Assembly: GCF_042432825.1 (NCBI RefSeq)
Contig: NZ_JBHLWN010000071.1
Span: 104,929 to 168,928, forward strand
From: Gordoniibacillus chartarius
GTDB lineage: Bacteria > Bacillota > Bacilli > Paenibacillales > NBRC-103111
Reading direction: 5' to 3'
DNA length: 64,000 nt
Part shown: piece after piece, positions 26,390 through 34,398 of the stretch
Position numbering within the stretch: the stretch's first letter is position 1
Layout: every line of letters starts with the position of its first letter
The notes under the pieces: model-generated
Told to the model about the DNA's origin: nothing
Seen by the model: only the letters and a program-made list of their open reading frames with translations
Databases searched by the model: none
Made by a program: the position numbers and the translations under genes

Positions 26390-27205
26390 ATGTTAAGATC
26401 CCTATATTCCGGCGTATCCGGTATGCGCGGCTTTCAAACGAAACTTGACGTAATCGGTAACAATATCGCTAACGTAAATACGATCGGCTTCAAGTCCGGG
26501 CGTGTTATGTTTCAGGACATTTTGAGCCAGACGGTATCGGGCGTAACAGCACCGAATGGCGCCGACAGCGGCGGTGTGAATGCAAAGCAAATCGGTCTTG
26601 GCTCGACGATTAGCGCGGTCGACACGGTACATACCCAAGGCAGTGCGATGACAACGAACGTTGCAACAGACCTTCGAATTGCCGGAGATGGATTTTTCGT
26701 CGTGCAGGATGCTACAGGCGCACAGTACTTGACTCGTTCCGGAAATTTCACACTGGATGCGAATCGTAACCTGGTGAATGCAGAAGGACTTAGGGTAACG
26801 TCTGTAGGCGGAGAACCGATTACTTTAGAAGCTGAAGTAACGGCCTTCACCATCGCTCAAGACGGTACGATCATGACTACAGTTAACGGTGTAACCGGTC
26901 CTTCGGATTGGCAGATTGCCGTCACGAAAGTATCGAACCCTAACGGTCTTGAAAAAGTAGGAGGCAACTTATATCGTGCGACGCCGAACTCGGATGTGGA
27001 AGCGGAGGACATCGGAGAAGCACTGGCTAACGATCCAGCACGAGGCACAGGAGCGATCATCGCCGGACAATTGGAAATGTCCAATGTTGACTTAACAAGC
27101 GAATTTACCGAAATGATCGTTACGCAGCGTGGGTTCCAGGCGAACTCCCGGATCATTACGACTTCCGATAGCATCCTTGAAGAAGTAGTTAACCTGAAAC
27201 GATAA
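26390..27205 (+). CDS. flgE: Flagellar hook protein FlgE (FlgG-like)
   Basis: The 271-residue protein has the axial N-terminal motif MLRSLYSGVSGMRGFQ with NNIANVNTIGFKS, the middle D1 domain (RIAGDGFFVVQD), and the C-terminal VDLTSEFTEMIVTQRGFQAN. It is of the short hook/rod type: by place between flgD and swrD it matches the B. subtilis hook protein FlgE, once named FlgG. Distal-rod FlgG genes can look the same, so position decides. Confidence 0.88.
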   Translation: MLRSLYSGVSGMRGFQTKLDVIGNNIANVNTIGFKSGRVMFQDILSQTVSGVTAPNGADSGGVNAKQIGLGSTISAVDTVHTQGSAMTTNVATDLRIAGDGFFVVQDATGAQYLTRSGNFTLDANRNLVNAEGLRVTSVGGEPITLEAEVTAFTIAQDGTIMTTVNGVTGPSDWQIAVTKVSNPNGLEKVGGNLYRATPNSDVEAEDIGEALANDPARGTGAIIAGQLEMSNVDLTSEFTEMIVTQRGFQANSRIITTSDSILEEVVNLKR

Positions 27206-27224
27206 TTGATAGCTTGATTCTAGC

Positions 27225-27243
27225 GGGGGAGCATGTCTCCCCC
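27225..27243 (+). other. Short perfect hairpin between flgE and swrD
   Basis: GGGGGAG (27225-27231) and CTCCCCC (27237-27243) pair around a 5-nt loop. There is no T run, so complete termination is unlikely. It could protect or process the mRNA after the hook gene, whose product is needed in large amounts. Confidence 0.45.
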
Positions 27244-27264
27244 CAGTGAAATCTGGAGGGAGAC

Positions 27265-27486
27265 ATGATCACCGTTACTCGTTTGAACGGTAAGCCGATT
27301 ACCGTAAATGCCTTATTGATCGAATCGATTGAAGAAACGCCTGACACCATGATTACGCTCACTACAGGTAAGAAGATTACCGTTCTCGAGAAGGCCGAAA
27401 CCGTCGTTACGCTCGTTCTGAGCTTTCTTCAGACCATAGGCGCCGTGAACGCAACGTTAAAGTCCAACGGACCGGAGGGGTCGTAA
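27265..27486 (+). CDS. swrD: FlbD/SwrD family flagellar protein
   Basis: The 73-residue protein has the FlbD-family start MITVTRLNGKPITVNALLIE and the TGKKITVLE core. In B. subtilis SwrD raises flagellar motor power for swarming. It lies between flgE and fliL as expected; GGAGGGAG precedes the ATG, and fliL starts at the base after its stop. Confidence 0.9.
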   Translation: MITVTRLNGKPITVNALLIESIEETPDTMITLTTGKKITVLEKAETVVTLVLSFLQTIGAVNATLKSNGPEGS

Positions 27487-27969
27487 GTGTTTAAAAATAA
27501 AATTTTCATCATGGTTATCGGCATGCTTATCGCCATCACGCTGATTCTTGCGGCCGCATTTTTCTTGTATCCGCTTGTCAGCAATTCGGGGACGGCGGAA
27601 TCCGGTTCTGCTGCACAGACGTCCGCGGAGAAGGTGAAGCCTGCCAAGCAGCTTTCAGCCGAAGAAAGAAAAGAAAATACTGTCGTGCTGAAAGATATTC
27701 TCACTAACCTCGCAAATAACAGCCGCTTCATTAAAGTCAGCTTTGCTTTTGAGCTGGAGAACAAGAAGGCGAAGGCCGAGTTCGAAGCGCTGCAGGACTC
27801 CAAGGTCAAGGGCGCCATTATTAAATCGCTTAGCGACCTGACACCGGAGCAAGTCAGCGGAAGCAAAGGTCTTGACAGCTTGTCGGCGGCGTTGATGAAT
27901 ATCTTAAACCCATATTTGCATGAAGGTAAGATCAAAGAAATTATGATTACAGATTTTGTCTTGCAATAA
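27487..27969 (+). CDS. fliL: Flagellar basal body-associated protein FliL
   Basis: FliL surrounds the stator and supports torque. The 160-residue protein has one N-terminal membrane segment (about residues 6-28), a linker, and a periplasmic-side domain ending in KIKEIMITDFVLQ, the usual FliL tail. GTG start directly after swrD, with GGAGGGG just upstream. Confidence 0.92.
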   Translation: MFKNKIFIMVIGMLIAITLILAAAFFLYPLVSNSGTAESGSAAQTSAEKVKPAKQLSAEERKENTVVLKDILTNLANNSRFIKVSFAFELENKKAKAEFEALQDSKVKGAIIKSLSDLTPEQVSGSKGLDSLSAALMNILNPYLHEGKIKEIMITDFVLQ

Positions 27970-28020
27970 TGGCACACGTACTGCATACATTGATCGCGGC
28001 TTTGAAGGGGGTGACTTGAC

Positions 28021-29019
28021 ATGGTGGATGTTCTTTCGCAGAACGAGATTGACGCCCTTCTGGCGGCGCTGTCCTCCGGTGAAATGGATGCCGAGGAACT
28101 AAAAAAAGAAGAAACGCAAAAGAAGGTCAGAGCCTACGACTTCAAGCGTGCTGTACGATTCTCGAAGGATCATATCCGGAGCTTGACTCGTATTCATGAG
28201 AACTTCGCTCGATTCCTGACGACATATTTTTCCGCTCAGCTTCGTACGTTCGTACAAATTAATGTGGTACAGGTCGAGCAGCTGCCCTATGACGAGTTCA
28301 TTCGTTCCATTCCGAAAATGACGATATTGAACATCTTTGAAGCGGAGCCCTTGGAAGGCCGTATGGTACTGGAGGTTCATCCGAACGTTGCCTTTGCAAT
28401 GCTGGACCGGCTTCTGGGCGGTGCGGGCACTTCCCCGAACAAAATTAACGCATTAACGGAAATTGAAACCATCGTCATGGAACGAATCTTCAGCAGGGCG
28501 CTGGATACGCTGCAGGAAGCATGGAAGACGATCATAGATTTGTCTCCTCGCTTGGAGGCGTTAGAGACGAATCCGCAGTTCATGCAAATTGTTTCGCCAA
28601 ACGAAACGATAGCGCTGATTTCGCTCAGTACGAAGATCGGTGACACGACAGGCATGGTCAATCTTTGTATACCGCATGTGGTTATCGAACCGATTATGCA
28701 GCGGCTGTCGGGCCACCATTGGTTCGTATCCCAGAAGAAAACGAGAGCGCCAGAGGAAGAAGAAGTACTCCAAGCGCGCCTGACGAAAGCGAAGCTGCCG
28801 ATCATTGCCGAGCTTGGAACGTCGCAAATTAACGTGCGCGAATTTCTCGGTCTTATGTCGGGAGACGTTATCTCGCTCAATAAACCGGTTGACGAACCGC
28901 TGCAAATTAAAGTCGGCGAGAAGCTGAAATTTATCGGTTCTCCGGGAACGATACGCGGGAAAGTAGCAGTTCAGATTACTGATATTGTAACCGAAGGAGA
29001 GGAAGAGAATGACGAGTAA
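28021..29019 (+). CDS. fliM: Flagellar motor switch protein FliM
   Basis: FliM receives CheY-P and forms the C ring. The 332-residue protein opens with the CheY-P-binding peptide VLSQNEIDALLAAL, followed by the CheC-like middle domain (FKRAVRFSKDHIRSLTRIHENFARFLT is its start) and the C-terminal FliN-like domain. The last 11 nt overlap fliY, whose product shares the same N-terminal peptide. Confidence 0.97.
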   Translation: MVDVLSQNEIDALLAALSSGEMDAEELKKEETQKKVRAYDFKRAVRFSKDHIRSLTRIHENFARFLTTYFSAQLRTFVQINVVQVEQLPYDEFIRSIPKMTILNIFEAEPLEGRMVLEVHPNVAFAMLDRLLGGAGTSPNKINALTEIETIVMERIFSRALDTLQEAWKTIIDLSPRLEALETNPQFMQIVSPNETIALISLSTKIGDTTGMVNLCIPHVVIEPIMQRLSGHHWFVSQKKTRAPEEEEVLQARLTKAKLPIIAELGTSQINVREFLGLMSGDVISLNKPVDEPLQIKVGEKLKFIGSPGTIRGKVAVQITDIVTEGEEENDE

Positions 29020-30301
29020 TAAGGATTACTTGTCACAGGAAGAGATCGACGCGCTATTGCGGCAATCTTCCGATGACAGTTCCTATGACGGGGGAACAGG
29101 CTCTCCTCGCATTGAGGACTATTTGTCTTCACTTGAGCAGGATGCTCTTGGTGAGATTGGCAATATTACCTTCGGAAGTGCGGCAACGGCACTCTCCACA
29201 CTGCTCGGCAAGAAAGTTGATATTACGACACCTAAAGTATCCGTTATTGCCCGGCCGGAGCTGGTCGGCGAGTTTCCTCACCCGCACGTAGCCGTCCATG
29301 TCGATTATGTCGACGGCTTTGACGGTATTAACCTGCTCGTTATTCAAACCCGCGATGCTCAGGTTATTGCTGATCTGATGATGGGTGGAGACGGCACCGG
29401 TCAGATGGGGAATGAGCTGACGGAAATTCATATCAGCGCTGTCCAGGAAGCGATGAATCAAATGATGGGGTCGTCGGCTACGTCGATGTCGACAATTTTC
29501 AATCGATTCGTCAATATTTCTCCACCCGGAATCGATATTATGAATCTGTCGGCCGGAGAAGGAAATTTGCCGGATGAAGACGTATTTATTAAGGTATCGT
29601 TCCGACTTACGATTGGTGACTTGATTGACTCGACGATTATGCAGCTGCTGCCGGTCTCTTTTGCGAAAGAGATGGTGTCTATTTTGCTCGGCGGTGCATC
29701 GGCCCCAGAACCATCGTCGTATAATGAGCCACCGGCAGCTCCGCCGGTTCAGCATACGCCGCCGCCGTCGGCACCGCCATCTGCACCTGCTTATCAGGAG
29801 CCGTATGCGGCCCCGATGTCGCAGCCTCCTGCAGGAATGCCGATGGATCAGCATATGTATCAGCAGCCGATGTACCAACAGCCGATGTACCAGCAGCCCG
29901 TGTATCAGCAGCCGCCGATGTACCAACAGCCGCCTATGCAGCAGCATCCGGCCACTTACGGAGCGCCGACGAACCGCAACGTAAACGTTCAGCCGGTACA
30001 GTTCAGTAATTTGAATGGCAATCCGCTAAGTCAAGCTGAAGATACGAACCTGAATTTGCTATTGGATATTCCTCTTAAGGTCACTGTAGAATTAGGTAGA
30101 ACGCATAAGGTGATCAAGGACATCTTAGAGCTCTCCCAAGGTTCAATTATCGAACTGGACAAGCTTGCGGGCGAGCCGGTCGACATCCTCGTGAATAACA
30201 AGCTGATCGCTAAAGGCGAAGTCGTCGTTATCGACGAAAACTTCGGGGTTCGAGTCACCGACATCGTAAACCAATGGGAACGAATTCAGAAGTTACAATA
30301 A
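29009..30301 (+). CDS. fliY: Flagellar switch phosphatase FliY
   Basis: FliY is a C-ring protein that also dephosphorylates CheY-P. The 430-residue protein has an N-terminal CheY-P-binding peptide (YLSQEEIDALLRQ), a CheC-type domain with two E-x2-N sites (GEIGNITFGSAATAL and VQEAMNQMMGSSATSM), a long Pro/Gln/Tyr linker (about residues 232-330) with tandem MYQQP units, and a C-terminal FliN domain. The overlap with fliM suggests coupled synthesis. Confidence 0.95.
   Translation: MTSNKDYLSQEEIDALLRQSSDDSSYDGGTGSPRIEDYLSSLEQDALGEIGNITFGSAATALSTLLGKKVDITTPKVSVIARPELVGEFPHPHVAVHVDYVDGFDGINLLVIQTRDAQVIADLMMGGDGTGQMGNELTEIHISAVQEAMNQMMGSSATSMSTIFNRFVNISPPGIDIMNLSAGEGNLPDEDVFIKVSFRLTIGDLIDSTIMQLLPVSFAKEMVSILLGGASAPEPSSYNEPPAAPPVQHTPPPSAPPSAPAYQEPYAAPMSQPPAGMPMDQHMYQQPMYQQPMYQQPVYQQPPMYQQPPMQQHPATYGAPTNRNVNVQPVQFSNLNGNPLSQAEDTNLNLLLDIPLKVTVELGRTHKVIKDILELSQGSIIELDKLAGEPVDILVNNKLIAKGEVVVIDENFGVRVTDIVNQWERIQKLQ
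29855..29945 (+). repeat. 15-bp tandem repeat inside fliY
   Basis: Near-identical 15-bp units encode MYQQP three times, then VYQQPP, MYQQPP and MQQHP. The unit number could vary by slippage without shifting the frame, changing only the length of the FliY linker. Confidence 0.8.
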
Positions 30302-30328
30302 TACTACCTTCGGGAGGACTGTTAGGAT

Positions 30329-30691
30329 ATGGCTAAACGGATTCTAATTGTGGACGACGCTGCGTTTATGCGAATGATGATTCGCGATATTTTGACTAAA
30401 AACGGTTTTGAAGTTGTCGGAGAAGCGAATGACGGGCTGCAGGCGATTGAGAAGTTTAAAGAGCTGCACCCCGATTTAATTACGATGGATATTACGATGC
30501 CCGAGATGGACGGCATTCATGCGCTGAAAGAAATTAAAAAGCTCGATCCGAACGCGAAAGTCATCATGTGCTCCGCTATGGGCCAGCAAGCGATGGTTAT
30601 CGATGCTATTCAAGCAGGCGCTAAAGACTTTATCGTGAAACCGTTCCAAGCGGACCGCGTTATCGAGGCTATTAAGAAAACATTAGGGTAA
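30329..30691 (+). CDS. cheY: Chemotaxis response regulator CheY
   Basis: The 120-residue single receiver domain has the acidic pair D9-D10, the phosphorylation site D54 (MDITMPEMDG) and the switch Lys in FIVKPFQ. It is phosphorylated by CheA and binds FliM/FliY. GGGAGGA precedes the ATG. Its place between fliY and fliO matches B. subtilis. Confidence 0.97.
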   Translation: MAKRILIVDDAAFMRMMIRDILTKNGFEVVGEANDGLQAIEKFKELHPDLITMDITMPEMDGIHALKEIKKLDPNAKVIMCSAMGQQAMVIDAIQAGAKDFIVKPFQADRVIEAIKKTLG

Positions 30692-30743
30692 TCGTTCGCT
30701 CACGGCTTCAAACGCTTAATATCAGCAGAAGGGATGTGGGAAG

Positions 30744-31382
30744 TTGTCGAAGCTACCGAAGAAAATGCTGCCAGCCCTTCTGATGACCTTTACAACCTCG
30801 CTCATCCTGACAACTTACGTCGGTGCCACAGCGAACGGCGCCGACGGGAGTGAGCTGGAAGCAACTCCCGATTTGGGAACAGGTCTGCAATCGTTCTACA
30901 TGGTGCTCAAAGTGATGTTCGTTCTAGCCATTCTGATCGGATTGTTTTTTATTGCTATCCGGTTGCTTGCCAAACGAAATCAGGCCGTAGGTATCGGTCG
31001 GCCATTGCGTTCGCTGGGCGGTGTTCCGTTAGGCCCAAACAAGTCGATTCAGATGGTCGCCATTGGAACGTCGCTTTATATTGTCGGCGTCGGTGAGAAC
31101 ATCCAGCTTCTGGATAAGATCGATGATCCGGAGGTCGTTGCCGAACTGACGGAGCAGTTTACAGGCGGAGGGACCACCGTTTCGCCGCAATTTATATCGG
31201 TAGGAAATTGGCTCAAGCGACTCCGACAACGCGAGAAGCCGGTAGAAGAGGAGGAGCTGCCGAGCTCGTCGTTCGGTCATGTGTTTCAAGAAAAGCTGCA
31301 GCAAATCTCGAGTACGAAGAAGAGAACGCAGGAGCTTCTCGAACAGCACAAGAACAGCGATCGGTCGATCCATGATGAATAA
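30744..31382 (+). CDS. fliO: Flagellar biosynthesis protein FliO (FliZ)
   Basis: FliO helps assemble the FliPQR export gate. The 212-residue protein has an N-terminal signal-like segment, a membrane segment (about residues 52-74), and a cytoplasmic part starting KRNQAVGIGRPLRSLGGVPLG, the FliO-typical GG-x-PLG block. TTG start at 30744 after a weak AAGGGA site. It overlaps fliP. Confidence 0.9.
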   Translation: MSKLPKKMLPALLMTFTTSLILTTYVGATANGADGSELEATPDLGTGLQSFYMVLKVMFVLAILIGLFFIAIRLLAKRNQAVGIGRPLRSLGGVPLGPNKSIQMVAIGTSLYIVGVGENIQLLDKIDDPEVVAELTEQFTGGGTTVSPQFISVGNWLKRLRQREKPVEEEELPSSSFGHVFQEKLQQISSTKKRTQELLEQHKNSDRSIHDE

Positions 31383-32136
31383 GTATCGCGTATTGTTGAC
31401 TGCTCTGCTGACGATCGGCTTCCTATTCTTCGGTGCGACGACCACATGGGCGGCTGATCCGATTCCGGGTATTAATGTAACCGTAGGTTCTGCGGAAGGC
31501 ACCGCAGGAGCGTCCAATACGGTTACGATCCTGCTAATGCTCACCGTTCTTAGTCTGGCGCCATCGATCCTTATTTTAATGACATGCTTTACAAGAATCG
31601 TGATCGTGTTGGGCTTTGTTCGAACATCGCTCGGCACGCAGCAGATGCCTCCCAACCAAGTCATTATCGGACTTGCACTGTTTATGACATTCTTTATCAT
31701 GTCGCCGACAATTTCCGAAATCAATCAAACTGCAGTTCAGCCATATTTGCAAGGTCAAGTGGCTCAAACGGAGGCGCTTCAGAAAGCCGCACTGCCGCTT
31801 AAGAAATTTATGTGGGCACATACGAGGCCGAAAGACTTGAAGCTGTTCCTGGATTACGCCAAGGCGCCGACGCCGAAAGGCTATGAGGATACTCCGTTAA
31901 CGGCGCTCGTTCCGGCATTCGCCATCAGTGAGCTAAAGACGGCGATGCAAATGGGCTTCATGATATTCATTCCGTTCCTGGTCATTGATATGATTATTTC
32001 CAGTACCTTGATGGCAATGGGTATGATGATGCTGCCGCCCATGATGATTTCGCTTCCATTCAAAATTTTGCTGTTCATCTTGGTAGACGGCTGGTACCTT
32101 GTAGTGAAATCGTTGTTGCTCAGCTTTAATACGTAG
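31372..32136 (+). CDS. fliP: Flagellar export gate protein FliP
   Basis: FliP is the main subunit of the export gate. The product, about 254 residues, has an N-terminal signal peptide ending near WAAD, then membrane segments with the family blocks LMTCFTRIVIVLGFVRTSLGTQQ and PNQVIIGLALFMTFFIMSP, and a conserved C-terminal membrane pair. The ATG at 31372 lies inside the last fliO codons; ATG at 31375 is equally possible. A frame extension further upstream overlaps fliO and is not a start. Confidence 0.95.
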   Translation: MMNKYRVLLTALLTIGFLFFGATTTWAADPIPGINVTVGSAEGTAGASNTVTILLMLTVLSLAPSILILMTCFTRIVIVLGFVRTSLGTQQMPPNQVIIGLALFMTFFIMSPTISEINQTAVQPYLQGQVAQTEALQKAALPLKKFMWAHTRPKDLKLFLDYAKAPTPKGYEDTPLTALVPAFAISELKTAMQMGFMIFIPFLVIDMIISSTLMAMGMMMLPPMMISLPFKILLFILVDGWYLVVKSLLLSFNT

Positions 32137-32162
32137 CCCAGCACGAATCCGGAGGTGACAAC

Positions 32163-32432
32163 GTGGGCTCAGAATTCGTCATCCGCATTGCCGGCGAAGC
32201 CGTATATACGGTGCTGAAGGCAAGCGCGCCGATGCTGCTCCTTGGTCTCGTTGTCGGTCTGATCGTCTCGATCTTCCAAGCAACAACGCAAATTCAGGAG
32301 CAGACGCTCGCCTTTGTACCGAAAATTGTGGCGGTCCTGCTTGGATTGCTGGTATTTGGACCGTGGATTCTTACAACGCTAGTGGATTTTACGTATAACG
32401 TATTCGACAATTTATACAAATTTATCGGTTAG
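32163..32432 (+). CDS. fliQ: Flagellar export gate protein FliQ
   Basis: The 89-residue protein has two membrane segments and the FliQ block GLIVSIFQATTQIQEQTLAFVPK. GTG start at 32163 after GGAGGTGA. It stands between fliP and fliR as usual. Confidence 0.95.
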   Translation: MGSEFVIRIAGEAVYTVLKASAPMLLLGLVVGLIVSIFQATTQIQEQTLAFVPKIVAVLLGLLVFGPWILTTLVDFTYNVFDNLYKFIG

Positions 32433-32444
32433 GAATGAGAGCGA

Positions 32445-33230
32445 ATGGAACAAGTATTGGCATTCGTTCCTACCGTCATTTTAATATTATGTCGGATTAC
32501 CTCATTTTTTGTCGTTGCACCGGTATTTTCGTTCCGAACGATCCCGAATTCGTTTAAAGTAGGGCTCGCAGCGGCTGTTACGCTGATCACGTTTACTGTC
32601 GTCGGATCCCAATCGCCGGTGCAAATGGACGGACTTTTTTTTCTTCTCATAATCCGTGAGATTATGGTCGGTATTTTGCTCGGCTTTGTCGCAACGTTAT
32701 TTTTCAATGCCGTTCAAATTGCCGGATTCTACATGGATATGCAGATCGGCTTTAGCATGGCGAATATCATCGATCCGATGACCGGAGTATCCAGTCCTCT
32801 ACTCGGCAACTTCAAGTTTATGATCGCCATCATGCTGTTTCTTACTTTTAACGGTCATCATTATTTTTTACAGGCGATAATGGACAGCTACCGTTGGATT
32901 CCGCTCGACAACGGGCTGTTTGGCCAGTTGGCAAACGGCAGTCTTTCCGACTTCCTTGTACGAACATTTGCTACGGTGTTTACGATCGCTTTCCAGCTCG
33001 CGCTTCCAGTGCTGGCCGCGATGTTACTGACCGACATTGGCCTTGGGCTGCTCACAAGGGTATCCCCGCAATTTAACATATTCGTCATCGGGGTGCCGTT
33101 GAAAATAATAATCGGCTTGGTCGTGCTGACGATTTTGTTTCCGGGTTTCATCAGTCTATTCCATGATCTGTTCATGCAGATGTTTGAGACAATGAAGCAG
33201 ATGCTCGGGCTCATCGGCAAAACCGGATAA
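32445..33230 (+). CDS. fliR: Flagellar export gate protein FliR
   Basis: The 261-residue membrane protein has about six hydrophobic segments and the FliR block around QIGFSMANIIDPMTGVSSPLLGN. With FliP and FliQ it forms the helical export gate. It begins 12 nt after fliQ and is followed by flhB after 13 nt. Confidence 0.95.
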   Translation: MEQVLAFVPTVILILCRITSFFVVAPVFSFRTIPNSFKVGLAAAVTLITFTVVGSQSPVQMDGLFFLLIIREIMVGILLGFVATLFFNAVQIAGFYMDMQIGFSMANIIDPMTGVSSPLLGNFKFMIAIMLFLTFNGHHYFLQAIMDSYRWIPLDNGLFGQLANGSLSDFLVRTFATVFTIAFQLALPVLAAMLLTDIGLGLLTRVSPQFNIFVIGVPLKIIIGLVVLTILFPGFISLFHDLFMQMFETMKQMLGLIGKTG

Positions 33231-33243
33231 AGGAGGGTCGCAG

Positions 33244-34359
33244 ATGTCTCGTCCGTACCGCTATTCGCTTGATCTTCAAATGTTTGCCGGGGAGCGGACG
33301 GAGAAGGCGACTCCCAAGAAGCGCGGTGAAGCCCGGGGAAAAGGTCAAGTGGCGAAAAGTCAAGAGATCGTCGGGGCGTTCATTCTATTGTTTACGTTTC
33401 TGTTGTTTGGCGTTTACGGGACGACGTTCCAAAGCCAGTTGACGCTGCTTGTGTCAAACTTGCTGCAGCATAAGCTTACGATGGCCATAACGGAACAAAA
33501 TGTGAAAACGTTGTTTTTGGACCTGACTCTGCAGTGCGTATGGCTGCTGCTGCCGGTGGTCGGTGTCGCGTTCATCATTGCATTAGCTGGAGAATATTTC
33601 CAAGTTGGCTTTCTGTTTACGCTGGAACCGCTCAAGGTCAAGTTTGACAAAATCAATCCGATTCAAGGCTTTAAACGGATGTTTTCTATGACAATCGTCG
33701 TCGAATTCGTCAAATCTATGCTGAAGATGATCATTGTTGGGGTTGTTATTTACATGACCCTGTGGGATGAGAAGGCGAAGCTCATCGAGCTCGCCCGTTA
33801 CCCAGTTTCCGGATCTTACGCTTATATTGCCGGTCTCGTGTTCAGCTTAGGGGTCAAAATCGGTATTACGCTCGTCTTTCTCGGAATTCTGGATTTTTTC
33901 TATAAGCGTTATGAACATGAGAAGAGTTTAAAGATGAGCAAGCAGGATATCAAGGATGAGTACAAAAACACGGAAGGCAACCCGCTCATTAAAGGGAAAA
34001 TTAAGGAAAAGCAGCGCCGGCTTGCTATTCAGCGGATGATGCAGGAAGTGCCGAAAGCGGACGTCATCATCACGAACCCGACTCACTACGCCGTCGCCTT
34101 GAAATATGACGCCGGAAAGATGGAGGCGCCTACCGTCATTGCGAAAGGTACGGATTACTTGGCGTTAAAAATCCGTGAAGTAGCCAAAGAGCATGGCGTT
34201 ATGACGATGGAAAACAAGCCGCTCGCCAGAGCGTTATATAGTCAAGTCGAAATCGGACATTCGATACCGGCCGACTTGTTTCAGGCGGTCGCCGAAGTGC
34301 TTGCTTATGTGTACAAGATGAAAGGGCGAGTCACGACGAGGGCGAAGCGCCAGCGGTAA
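33244..34359 (+). CDS. flhB: Flagellar export switch protein FlhB
   Basis: FlhB controls the switch from rod/hook to filament export by self-cleavage. The 371-residue protein has the start block FAGERTEKATPKKRGEARGKGQ, four membrane segments, and the autocleavage motif NPTH at residues 278-281 followed by YAVALKY. The tail resembles the separate YlqH protein earlier in this window. AAGGAGG precedes the ATG. Confidence 0.96.
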   Translation: MSRPYRYSLDLQMFAGERTEKATPKKRGEARGKGQVAKSQEIVGAFILLFTFLLFGVYGTTFQSQLTLLVSNLLQHKLTMAITEQNVKTLFLDLTLQCVWLLLPVVGVAFIIALAGEYFQVGFLFTLEPLKVKFDKINPIQGFKRMFSMTIVVEFVKSMLKMIIVGVVIYMTLWDEKAKLIELARYPVSGSYAYIAGLVFSLGVKIGITLVFLGILDFFYKRYEHEKSLKMSKQDIKDEYKNTEGNPLIKGKIKEKQRRLAIQRMMQEVPKADVIITNPTHYAVALKYDAGKMEAPTVIAKGTDYLALKIREVAKEHGVMTMENKPLARALYSQVEIGHSIPADLFQAVAEVLAYVYKMKGRVTTRAKRQR

Positions 34360-34398
34360 CGATATGCGTATACAGCGGAGGGAAGGGAGGAAGGCGCG

